NCBI GenBank assembly: GCA_022601395.1
Contig: JAJACS010000015.1
Location: 1-39,879 of the forward strand
Reading direction: 5' to 3'
DNA: 39,879 bases
Source of the DNA: Chlamydiia bacterium
GTDB lineage: Bacteria > Chlamydiota > Chlamydiia > Chlamydiales > GCA-2402025
Translations under genes and position numbers: made by a program
The notes under the pieces: model-generated
The model's input: the letters and a program-made list of their open reading frames with translations, nothing else
Database searches by the model: none
Told to the model about the DNA's origin: nothing
Shown: positions 17,644 through 24,800 of the stretch, piece after piece
Position numbering within the stretch: the stretch's first letter is position 1
Layout of the letters: the number at the start of each line of letters is the position of its first letter

Positions 17644-17664
17644 GGCACTCACTATGTGAGTGCC
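17644..17664 (-). other. Intercistronic hairpin before the NADAR gene
   Basis: A perfect 9-bp stem GGCACTCAC/GTGAGTGCC with loop TAT lies in the 69-bp gap between the 191-aa gene and the NADAR gene. No U-tract follows it on the minus strand, so it looks more like a processing or partial-attenuation element that lowers NADAR expression than a full terminator. Confidence 0.55.
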
Positions 17665-17678
17665 TCTCTTAATTCTTC

Positions 17679-18254
17679 TTAAACTGGTGATGCAGTTCCT
17701 TCTTTTCCTAGGAATTCTGTAATCTTCTGCCCGATACCACCCATCGTGTTGTTCATTGATGAGTCGAACTTCAGGCTCATTACACCTTCGTTCAAATCCG
17801 TACCGATGATTCCAGTTTGGTTATTTGTCGCATTCATCTCTGCGTTCAGAACTTTAGACTGCTCTAGTGCATCCTGAGGAGATAAATTTTTTAATTTCTC
17901 CTGCTGATTCTCAAGGTCTGTAAGCTTTTTTTGCTGATCTGCAATCTTTGCATTTTGACATTGCAAGGCTTCAGCCTTACCGCCGATCGTATCCATGTTG
18001 TCTTTCATTGCAACGGCCATCGCTGCTACAACTGCATACTCACCACTCTCTGCATGTGCAGAGCCGCCTTTACCAGAAGACTTGGCAACGCCTTTCTTCT
18101 TGTCATGCATTTCTTTTTTCAGCTTACGCTTTTCTTCTTTCGCCTTTAAACGCGTCTCAAAAAGTTTCTTTTCAGACTTCATGTCTGCTTTGAAATCTTT
18201 AATCTGAGTCTTAAAGCTATCAAGCTGCGCTTGGAATGATTCTGTTGATATCAT
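17679..18254 (-). CDS. Coiled-coil protein of operon B (191 aa)
   Basis: A strongly charged helical N-terminus (residues 10-55, with KAKEEKRKLKKEMHDKKKG) is followed by a Gly/Ser/Lys linker, an Ala/Met-rich segment (AVVAAMAVAMKDNMDTIGGK), a second coiled coil (KIADQQKKLTDLENQQEKL) and an Asn-rich tail ending GKEGTASPV. It is the positional and structural counterpart of the 169-aa protein of operon A, though longer. Ribosome binding site AAAAAGGG precedes ATG 18254; the gap to the 277-aa gene is 24 bp. No enzymatic motif. Role unknown; the consistent three-gene order in both operons suggests the proteins act together. Confidence 0.75.
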   Translation of the reverse strand: MISTESFQAQLDSFKTQIKDFKADMKSEKKLFETRLKAKEEKRKLKKEMHDKKKGVAKSSGKGGSAHAESGEYAVVAAMAVAMKDNMDTIGGKAEALQCQNAKIADQQKKLTDLENQQEKLKNLSPQDALEQSKVLNAEMNATNNQTGIIGTDLNEGVMSLKFDSSMNNTMGGIGQKITEFLGKEGTASPV

Positions 18255-18278
18255 GTTTATTTCCCTTTTTAAGCCTTA

Positions 18279-19112
18279 TTATCCTCTTACTGCCGCTACT
18301 GCAACCTGACCAGTGTTTAGCTGTGTTGCTGTCGCTGCAACGTCTTGCGTTGTCTTCTCTGCGCCCTGTACGTCTTGAGCCATCTGCTGATCCAGCTGAG
18401 ATGTAGACTGAGCTTGTTGTGACGCCGCTTGACCGTATGATGTACCGAAACCTTTTCCCATATCGGCAAGTGACCTGTGAGCAAAAACCAAACCGTCACG
18501 GGACTTATCAGCATCTGTGTGCTCTGAAATCTTTGCGTCACGATCCGCATGAATCTGCTTACTTTTCGATTCAAACTCTTCTTTCGACATCGCTTTAGGT
18601 CTTGTTCCACCAATCTGTGTAGCAATTTTTGGTGTTGTATATTCTTTATGAAGATCTGCAAGCTTTTTATTTGCATCGCTATGGATCATCTTCTTGCTCG
18701 CCGCACTTGAACCTCCAGCAATACCTTGATATGCAGATCCTGCTGCTGAAATACCTGCTGATGCTGATTCAGCCGCACCTGTTGCTATCGAAGCCGAAGC
18801 CTGATCTTTTGCTGCATCTGCTTGCGCAGATGTAATCTCAGCACGAGCCTTATGAAGCTCTTTGTTTAGCTTGTTTTCTATCTGAGCCACTTTTGCAAAC
18901 TCTTGCATAAGTAGTCCTAGAGCAAGCTTCCAAGCATTACCATTGCCTGCCATCCAGCTTGTTGGATCATTGTTTGATGTTCCTTGTGACTGTACGTTTA
19001 GCGTCTCTTTACCCTTGCCTTTACCTTTACCTTCTTTTTCTCTTGAAACCTGATCTAAAACAGGTGGCAACTTGGCATCTTGGCTGCTGCTTTGTGTTGT
19101 AACTTTTGTCAT
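18279..19112 (-). CDS. Ala/Ser-rich helical protein of operon B (277 aa)
   Basis: A 277-residue protein with a Ser/Gln-rich N-terminus, a GKGKGKGKE run near residue 32, and a helix (NAWKLALGLLMQEFAKVAQI) beginning at about residue 59. An Ala-rich stretch (SAQADAAKDQASASIATGAA and following) and a Gln-rich C-terminal coil ending TGQVAVAAVRG complete it. It parallels the 238-aa protein of operon A. Ribosome binding site GAGGA precedes ATG 19112; it lies 29 bp after the 196-aa gene. No membrane helix or signal peptide. Composition (low hydrophobicity, Ser/Gln/Ala-rich helices) is typical of T3SS-exported proteins, but no named family is recognised. Confidence 0.75.
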   Translation of the reverse strand: MTKVTTQSSSQDAKLPPVLDQVSREKEGKGKGKGKETLNVQSQGTSNNDPTSWMAGNGNAWKLALGLLMQEFAKVAQIENKLNKELHKARAEITSAQADAAKDQASASIATGAAESASAGISAAGSAYQGIAGGSSAASKKMIHSDANKKLADLHKEYTTPKIATQIGGTRPKAMSKEEFESKSKQIHADRDAKISEHTDADKSRDGLVFAHRSLADMGKGFGTSYGQAASQQAQSTSQLDQQMAQDVQGAEKTTQDVAATATQLNTGQVAVAAVRG

Positions 19113-19141
19113 TTGTTTTATCCTCTAATAAATGTAATTTT

Positions 19142-19732
19142 TTACCCTTGATATGTACTTGCACTATTTTCGTTTTTTATAAGGGCTAATACCGCTGATT
19201 TTCCAGCATTTGAATACTTCATAATTTGTCCGACGTCTGACGTTAACTCGCCAGCTTCACCGTCTGATAACTTGATGGTTCCAGAAGATAATTCTTCATC
19301 ACTCATCGCCTCTGATTTTTGCATTCCTGTTACCGCTGATCCAATACCACCTGCAGCATCTGAAAGTGAACCTGCTATTGTAGCTACATCTGAAACAAGG
19401 CCCAATGCACCTTCTGATGCACTATACATTCCCATTCCTCCAGCTACTCCCATTGTTCCACCTGTTCCTATTCCTGCAACAGCAGATGAAATTGCCATTA
19501 CTTCTGTGAATACTGATAGAGCTTTCGCTTTCGCAATATACTTATTAATATAGGTAGTGTAGTTCTTTGCTAACGCAACTTGAGTGTCAGAAACTTTCTC
19601 TGATACTTCACCCTCTTTTGCACCAAGCATTGTAAGTTTACCTTCTACTTCGTCAACCATCGCAATTACCTGCTTCTCTGTAAGAGGAGCTTGTTGTTGC
19701 GTTCCCTGATTTGAATTTGAAATTCCTGTCAT
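19142..19732 (-). CDS. Small hydrophobic secreted-type protein of operon B (196 aa)
   Basis: First gene of operon B. A Gln-rich N-terminus is followed by a helix (residues 18-70) and a hydrophobic, Gly/Ala-rich region (about 72-101, then GLVSDVATIAGSLSDAAGGI at 111-130). An acidic stretch and the C-terminal STYQG complete it. It corresponds to the 179-aa protein of operon A. The ribosome binding site is weak (AGG, 10 nt upstream of ATG 19732). A hydrophobic centre inside an otherwise polar helical protein is compatible with a minor translocator (YopD/CopD-like) role, but similarity to those families is not visible by eye. Confidence 0.75.
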   Translation of the reverse strand: MTGISNSNQGTQQQAPLTEKQVIAMVDEVEGKLTMLGAKEGEVSEKVSDTQVALAKNYTTYINKYIAKAKALSVFTEVMAISSAVAGIGTGGTMGVAGGMGMYSASEGALGLVSDVATIAGSLSDAAGGIGSAVTGMQKSEAMSDEELSSGTIKLSDGEAGELTSDVGQIMKYSNAGKSAVLALIKNENSASTYQG

Positions 19733-19866
19733 AATAAACCTAGTTATTAACTGTTTAATGTCCCCATAAGGAACAGATCTTATTTAACTCTGTGCACTAG
19801 CTGTAAAAAACCTAAACAACTCTATTTTTGTAGGTATTTGTACATGCATACATGCCCTCACAAGTA

Positions 19867-19895
19867 ATTATATCACACAATCAATATATATTAAA
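19867..19895 (-). promoter_or_regulatory. Shared-type promoter, operon B
   Basis: On the minus strand: TTTAAT (19890-19895), 17-bp spacer, perfect -10 TATAAT (19867-19872) with TG one base upstream. It is 135 bp from ATG 19732. The gene-free gap 19733-20129 contains only this promoter, AT-rich sequence and the terminator of the next gene. Confidence 0.65.
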
Positions 19896-20080
19896 TATTT
19901 TACTTTACCATGTTTGCGTAAGGCTTTCATATACAACGACTTGAAGTAAAATAATATTTTGAAAAAGTTTAAATCTTTTTTATAATTTCTTAATATTTGA
20001 TGAATTTTACAACTAACTGAAAGTCAGTAACATAAAGCAAGCTGCTTACACTGAAAGGTTTGCAGGAGTGTTTTTTACAC

Positions 20081-20109
20081 AAAAAAGGCCCTCTTTTTCA
20101 AGAGAGCCT
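20081..20109 (-). terminator. Terminator of the 495-aa gene
   Basis: A 10-bp stem with one C-A mismatch (AGGCCCTCTT 20086-20095 with AAGAGAGCCT 20100-20109, loop TTTC) is followed by six U on the minus strand, 20 bp past the stop. Confidence 0.75.
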
Positions 20110-20129
20110 GAATCTCCAAGGTTCATGGC

Positions 20130-21617
20130 CTAACCTGGAAATACTGTATTTGCTTGTACTTGAAGTATATTCTTTGTCTGAGACGCGTCAGACTCTTCCT
20201 CTGACATGTCCTTCTGCTGAAACTGCATGATCGAACTTATATCACTTTGAAGAGACTGTTCTGCAGCAGCACTCACTGAAACCTGTCCCTGCTCTTTTAC
20301 AGTCGCCTCGTTTACAGCAGTGGTATAATTTGCTTTCATTGCACTATTCATCGGCATTTCAACCCCCGCAATCACTCCAGCTCCTCCAAGAAGCGCATGA
20401 ACCCCCATACTTTTGGCAAGGTTTATCGCAGCTCTTGCTGTTACTTTCGAAACTCCATTTTTGGAGGCTATTTTTGCCATATTTGCAAATCTATTTGAAG
20501 ATCGTGAAATCTCCGTCGCATTCTCATTGATCTCTTCTACGTTTTCAACGCAGCTCTGCACTGTTTCAGCTGAGTCTTCTACAGTTGCCGTAGCATCTCC
20601 TGCTGCAGTACCGCCCTCTTGCGCTGTTTGTGCAGCTGTCGCTGCTTCTCTTGCTGCATTTGCCGCAGCTCTTGCTTCTTGCGCAAGCCTTGTCGCTGTC
20701 TGGGCCTGCTCTGCCGCTTGATCTGCTGTTTCCTGCGCTGCATTTGAGCTAAGTCCTGATGCATCAGACACGTTATCCGCTGCATTTGATGCAACTTCTT
20801 GAAGAGCATCTGACATCGCCTCTGCAGTGTCCGCTGCTGTTTCTGCCTGCGTTGCTGCCACATCTGCTGCAGCGGCTGCACTAGCCCCAGCTTCGGTCCC
20901 TGCGCCAGCTGTTGCTGCTGTAGCAGAAGTTGTGGCCGCTGTAGCACTCTCAAGCGCTCCTTCAACAGCGCCCTCCATTGCCACTGTAGCATCGATTAAA
21001 CCCTCATCAACAGCCGCTCCTGCAACGTCTGAAGCCCCACCAGTAAATGGAGTACCCAAAACACTTGCAACGGTAACTACAATAATAATAGCTGCCATTA
21101 CAACGCCAAGAACAACACCGATAAAGATCTTTAACACCTTCATCTTTTTCTTTTTCTTCTCAGCTTTTTCGATCTTATGCTTCATAGTATCGATATATGT
21201 CTTTATACCTTTTGAAATAGAAGCCACTAAGTGCTCTTTACCATCTAGTCTTCTTTCTTGAGAAAGAGCCATCTTTGACTGCTGCGACTTGTGCTGCTCT
21301 AAATACTTATAGATCACCATGAAAAAGTTCTTAATGGCTTTTGCAGAATCAGACGTTTCTCTTGCCCCATCATTTGCAAGAATGTTTTGCACAATCGGCT
21401 GACTTTTTATCTGCTCAGCAAGCTCTTTGTTTGTTTGATCCAGCGCTTTTAAAATAGACTCCCAAAGCTTTTCCTTCCCCTTTTGCACATCTTTCGCAAG
21501 CTTCTTTAAGTCTTCTGTTTCCTCACCACCTGGCTTTGCAGCATTCTTCTTTTGCTCTTCTTTTGAATTTTGTATCGCAGTATTTTGCGATAACCCTATA
21601 GCCCCACTTGTTGCCAT
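20130..21617 (-). CDS. CopB/YopB-like putative T3SS translocator, family 1 (495 aa)
   Basis: Largest family-1 member. A helical N-terminus (residues 35-80), the family phrase NFFMVIYKYLEQHKSQQSKM (97-116), a KKKKK run (155-159) and a strong hydrophobic segment (161-189) lead into FTGGASDVAG. A long alanine-rich coiled linker (about 200-350, dense in Ala, Thr, Glu and Gln) follows. A weaker hydrophobic patch (VHALLGGAGVIAGV) and the tail motif EQ...LQSDISSIMQFQQKDMS complete it. Ribosome binding site AAAGGTAGG precedes ATG 21617. It begins 65 bp after the 386-aa gene with no promoter in between, so the two likely form an operon. The translocator role is inferred from layout. Confidence 0.75.
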   Translation of the reverse strand: MATSGAIGLSQNTAIQNSKEEQKKNAAKPGGEETEDLKKLAKDVQKGKEKLWESILKALDQTNKELAEQIKSQPIVQNILANDGARETSDSAKAIKNFFMVIYKYLEQHKSQQSKMALSQERRLDGKEHLVASISKGIKTYIDTMKHKIEKAEKKKKKMKVLKIFIGVVLGVVMAAIIIVVTVASVLGTPFTGGASDVAGAAVDEGLIDATVAMEGAVEGALESATAATTSATAATAGAGTEAGASAAAAADVAATQAETAADTAEAMSDALQEVASNAADNVSDASGLSSNAAQETADQAAEQAQTATRLAQEARAAANAAREAATAAQTAQEGGTAAGDATATVEDSAETVQSCVENVEEINENATEISRSSNRFANMAKIASKNGVSKVTARAAINLAKSMGVHALLGGAGVIAGVEMPMNSAMKANYTTAVNEATVKEQGQVSVSAAAEQSLQSDISSIMQFQQKDMSEEESDASQTKNILQVQANTVFPG

Positions 21618-21682
21618 TTCTAAACCTACCTTTATAATATTCCCCTAATGCGATTACTTCCCCAAAATCGCTCTATCCGCAC

Positions 21683-22843
21683 CTACGCGTTAAAACTTCC
21701 AATCGTGTTTACAGAAAACTCTTTCTGCAGTGTGTTTTGTATTTGTGCATCATCAGACTCAAGCTGTGATGTGTCATTCTGTGCATTTTGCATTCCTGCT
21801 TTTAGATCTGTTTGCAGGCTCTCTTGTGCACTTGAATCGATGGTAATATCTCCTTGCTCAAATGATGTCGCTTCTTGCACAGCATTCGTATAGCTACTTG
21901 ATGACATATTCAGCATTGTTGTCGATGTCATTGCTCCTGCTCCAACTGCGCCAAGCGCAGCAGTTGCTCCCACTCCACTCAAGTAAGCTGACCCAGCAGC
22001 TCTTAAGCCTTGCGTTTTTGCAGTACTTACAAGCTGCGATAGTTTTGACGTTCCTTTTGTTAAACCATTTTCTGCGGCCTGGCCCTCTGTTTCTGCGCTT
22101 TCTTCTGCTTTGTTTGCAAGATTGTCCGCTTCCTGGATACTTTGTTCCGTATTCGACGCTCCCTCTTCCGCTCCCGTTGTAAGAGTATCTAAAGCCTCTT
22201 GTGAAGAAGCTAGCGCATCGTTTGCTCCTTCTGCAGCATCGCCTGTAGCTTCAAGAGCTGTGTCAGCTTCCGCAGAAGCCTCTAAAGAAGCTCCTCCTGT
22301 GAAGTAAGAGGCAACAAGACCAACAAGCATCACAGCGCCCATTGCAACACCAATGATTACTCCTGTGAACCCCTTACGTTTGCTATCAGCCTTATCAAGT
22401 TTCGTTTGCATAGTATCAACAGACTTCTTCATACAACGCGTCACAGAGCCAAGCATCTTCTCTTTACCCTGTGCATTGATCACTTGAGAGAGCATCATCT
22501 TATTTTCACCCTCTTTGTGCTCAGACAAAAACTTATAAATAAGTAAGAAGAAGTTTTGGATTTCTTTGACTGAAGTATGCGCATCACTCGCATCTGATGT
22601 AGCACCTGCATGCTCTTTTACTTGATCTGCGAGTGCTTTTTGTGATTTCTTCGTTGCAAGCAGAATCTTTTCACAAAGCTTCTTTTTTCCCTCATCGTAG
22701 GTGGAAAGAAGTTTTATTACTTGATCCTCTAGAGCCCCATCATAAACTGACGTCTTCTTGTAATTTTTTGACTTGTTTGATTCCTTGAGAGATACATCTC
22801 TCTGGCAATATTGACTACTGCTTAAGGCAACTGATTGTGCCAT
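21683..22843 (-). CDS. CopB/YopB-like putative T3SS translocator, family 1 (386 aa)
   Basis: First gene of a two-gene operon. I placed the start at ATG 22843 (MAQSVALSSS) rather than the frame-open ATG 22888: TAGGAC sits just upstream, and the other members begin MAT similarly. The family phrase NFFLLIYKFLSEHKEGENKM is at residues 97-116, the hydrophobic segment at about 159-182 ends FTGGASLEA, and an acidic Ala/Glu/Gly-rich linker follows. A second hydrophobic stretch (TAALGAVGAGAMTSTTML) precedes the tail EQGDITIDSSAQESLQTDL and the terminal NTIGSFNA, shared with the 429- and 449-aa proteins. Role inferred as for its relatives. Confidence 0.75.
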   Translation of the reverse strand: MAQSVALSSSQYCQRDVSLKESNKSKNYKKTSVYDGALEDQVIKLLSTYDEGKKKLCEKILLATKKSQKALADQVKEHAGATSDASDAHTSVKEIQNFFLLIYKFLSEHKEGENKMMLSQVINAQGKEKMLGSVTRCMKKSVDTMQTKLDKADSKRKGFTGVIIGVAMGAVMLVGLVASYFTGGASLEASAEADTALEATGDAAEGANDALASSQEALDTLTTGAEEGASNTEQSIQEADNLANKAEESAETEGQAAENGLTKGTSKLSQLVSTAKTQGLRAAGSAYLSGVGATAALGAVGAGAMTSTTMLNMSSSSYTNAVQEATSFEQGDITIDSSAQESLQTDLKAGMQNAQNDTSQLESDDAQIQNTLQKEFSVNTIGSFNA

Positions 22844-22931
22844 ATGTCCTACCCCTGTTCTTTCTTGTGTGCAACTCTTGCGTTTCAATATTCCGCGTAT
22901 TTTATTAAGTTACACAATTCCCCAAATTGAG

Positions 22932-22940
22932 ATTCTAACA
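22932..22940 (-). promoter_or_regulatory. Shared-type extended -10, 386/495-aa operon
   Basis: TG-T-TAGAAT on the minus strand (hexamer 22932-22937), 89 bp upstream of ATG 22843. No good -35 is seen at 17 bp. The gap 22844-23188 holds only this element and the two terminators of the next gene. Confidence 0.45.
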
Positions 22941-23110
22941 TGTTTAAAATATTTTTTATACATATAATTTCAACACACGAACTTAAGTGCCTAAAAACAA
23001 AGTTCCTAAACTTTGATATTTTTACATTTCCCCAACAAGAGCTTTACAAGATCTTATTCTTATAGAGAGCAAGATCTAAAATCCATAGAGCACAGCCCTG
23101 CGATTAAAAC

Positions 23111-23143
23111 AAAAAAAAGACCCTGGAATTTCTTCCAGAGTCT
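23111..23143 (-). terminator. Second terminator of the 429-aa gene
   Basis: An 11-bp stem with one mismatch (AGACCCTGGAA 23118-23128 with TTCCAGAGTCT 23133-23143, loop TTTC) is followed by a run of U on the minus strand. It backs up the hairpin at 23153-23184. Confidence 0.7.
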
Positions 23144-23152
23144 TTAAGATCG

Positions 23153-23184
23153 AAAAAAGGATCAGGTTGCCCTGATCCTTTTTT
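23153..23184. terminator. Bidirectional terminator behind the 429-aa gene
   Basis: AAAAAAGGATCAGG (23153-23166) pairs perfectly with CCTGATCCTTTTTT (23171-23184) around TTGC: a 14-bp stem with six U on either strand, 5 bp past the stop codon. It is strong on the minus strand and would also work on the plus strand. Confidence 0.85.
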
Positions 23185-23188
23185 AAGC

Positions 23189-24478
23189 TTATGCGTTGAA
23201 ACTTCCAATTGTATACATAGAAGCCTGCTTCTGCAGCACGTTCTGTACCTGAGACTCATCAGCCTCAGTTTGTGACATCTCTTGCTGCTGGTATTGCATG
23301 TTCGCTCTAATATCTGTCTGCAATCCTTCAGAAGCACTTGAGTCAACTGTCATTTCACCTTGCTCAACTGATGTTGCATCTTGAATGGCATTGTTACAGG
23401 TACTTTGAGCTGAAGCGTTCAGAGCAAAACCAACTCCAGTAGCTGTTCCAACAGTTGTCATACCGACCATAAAACGCTTATTAAGCATTTTCTTTGCAGC
23501 ATTTTTTAATGTCTGCGTTAAAGTCTTACTTTCTGTTTCTTTAGCTGTTTCTTTAGCTGTTTCATCAGCTGTTTCATCAGCTGTTTCTTCCGTACCATCA
23601 GCAACTTCAGTACCACCTTCTTCAAGAGTCTGCACTCCTTCCTCTGTAGTAGATGTTGTAACAGTTGAACCATCTGTTGTAACAGTTGAAGCATCTGCCG
23701 TACCATCTGCCACACCATCTGCCGTAGCATCTCCTAAAGCAGCTCCAGTATCTCCACCAACAGTTCCTAAACCTTCTGCTCCAGCAGTTGCAGTGGTATC
23801 TACAGCCACTTCGGTTCCTGTTTCTCCTGCAGTAAGCGCTGCATCAGCTGCTCCTCCAGCAACATCAGATGCACCACCCGTAACTACTGTCAAGGCAACG
23901 CAAATAATTGTTACTAGAACTATCGCAATCGGTAGGAAGATTTTAAGCCAACCATTTTTCGCTTTGTTCGCCTCATCAATCTTATGTTTCATTTTTGTAA
24001 CTGAATCCATAGAAGCTTTTGTAACAGACGCAAGTAGTTTCTCTTTACCTTGCGTATTTACCGCTTGTGAAATCTCCATCTTTGATTGACCTTCTTTATG
24101 GTCCTTCAAAAACTTAAAGATAAGCATGAAAAAGTTCTCTATCTCTTTAGAGACTCCAGAACCATCTCTAATAGAATCTGGACTCGAAAGCGCTGCTTGT
24201 GGATTGCTCTCAAGTGCGTGCGCTAAATCTGATAGTTTTGAAACTGGATCATTTTCAAACGCCTGCTCAAGCTCATCATGAGACTGCGTTGTCGCTTCAA
24301 GAATTTTATGCCAAAGCTCTGCTTTACCTTTTTCATAAGTACGTAATAGCTTCTGAAGCTCTTTTTCTAGACTCTTTTTTGAATTTTTTCCTTTTTTATC
24401 ACCTGCTTCTTTGCTATCAGGTCTCTGATTCGCAACTGTCGTAGTGTACTGCTGGTTGTTGTTTGATACCGTAGCCAT
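23189..24478 (-). CDS. CopB/YopB-like putative T3SS translocator, family 1 (429 aa)
   Basis: Residues 1-170 are helical and polar. NFFMLIFKFLKDHKEGQSKM is at 115-134, the hydrophobic segment GWLKIFLPIAIVLVTIICVA at 176-195, and TGGASDVAG follows directly. The linker is repetitive: ADGTADGVADGTADAS, then a TADETAKE run encoded by 12-bp repeats. A second hydrophobic patch (FMVGMTTVGTATGVGFAL) and the tail EQGEMTVDSSASEGLQTDI...YTIGSFNA end the protein. By hand count about 84% of its first 200 residues are identical, without gaps, to the 449-aa neighbour, so the two are a recent duplication. Ribosome binding site AGAGGG precedes ATG 24478. It has its own promoter and double terminator. Pore-forming translocator is the working inference. 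Confidence 0.78.
   Translation of the reverse strand: MATVSNNNQQYTTTVANQRPDSKEAGDKKGKNSKKSLEKELQKLLRTYEKGKAELWHKILEATTQSHDELEQAFENDPVSKLSDLAHALESNPQAALSSPDSIRDGSGVSKEIENFFMLIFKFLKDHKEGQSKMEISQAVNTQGKEKLLASVTKASMDSVTKMKHKIDEANKAKNGWLKIFLPIAIVLVTIICVALTVVTGGASDVAGGAADAALTAGETGTEVAVDTTATAGAEGLGTVGGDTGAALGDATADGVADGTADASTVTTDGSTVTTSTTEEGVQTLEEGGTEVADGTEETADETADETAKETAKETESKTLTQTLKNAAKKMLNKRFMVGMTTVGTATGVGFALNASAQSTCNNAIQDATSVEQGEMTVDSSASEGLQTDIRANMQYQQQEMSQTEADESQVQNVLQKQASMYTIGSFNA
23531..23592. repeat. 12-bp in-frame repeats in the 429-aa gene
   Basis: About five tandem 12-bp units of the type TTTCTTTAGCTG / TTTCATCAGCTG (plus strand) encode the tetrapeptide repeat TA(D/K)E in the linker between the two hydrophobic segments. 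Because the unit is a multiple of three, copy-number changes would lengthen or shorten the linker without breaking the frame. Confidence 0.75.
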
Positions 24479-24565
24479 AGGAATTACCCTCTCTTATATA
24501 GATTTATATATTATTACTCTAAATACATACCTATATGTTCATAACCCTATTACCCCGCAGTTACG

Positions 24566-24594
24566 ATTTTATCACAAAGCTATTTAGGATTAAA
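24566..24594 (-). promoter_or_regulatory. Shared-type promoter, 429-aa gene
   Basis: On the minus strand: TTTAAT (24589-24594), 17-bp spacer, TAAAAT (24566-24571) with TG one base upstream; 88 bp from ATG 24478. The gap 24479-24800 holds only this and the terminator of the 449-aa gene. Confidence 0.6.
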
Positions 24595-24720
24595 GTTATT
24601 ATTTGAATATTTAACGTAAGTCACTAACTGTTAGAGAAAGAAATATTCACATTAATGAATATTATTATAAGTAATTAAGAGTATTGAACTTGTGAAAATC
24701 TCTCTATAAGAGAATAAAGC

Positions 24721-24757
24721 AAAAAAAGGTCCTGAGAATGATCTCAGGACCTTTTTT
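24721..24757. terminator. Bidirectional terminator behind the 449-aa gene
   Basis: A perfect 10-bp stem GGTCCTGAGA (24728-24737) / TCTCAGGACC (24742-24751) with loop ATGA is flanked by seven A and six T, so it can stop transcription from either side. It lies 44 bp past the stop. Confidence 0.85.
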
Positions 24758-24800
24758 GTACATAGCAGCCAGGCACCCCTCCCGGCCATATGATCTTTTA

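Noticed and set aside
20827..21261. Ala-rich plus-strand open frames opposite the family 1 linkers
   Set aside because: They are mirror images of Ala/Thr/Glu codon usage in the minus-strand genes, with no ribosome binding site.
22844..22888. 15-residue extension of the 386-aa protein
   Set aside because: The relatives begin at the MA(T/Q) methionine and TAGGAC supports ATG 22843.
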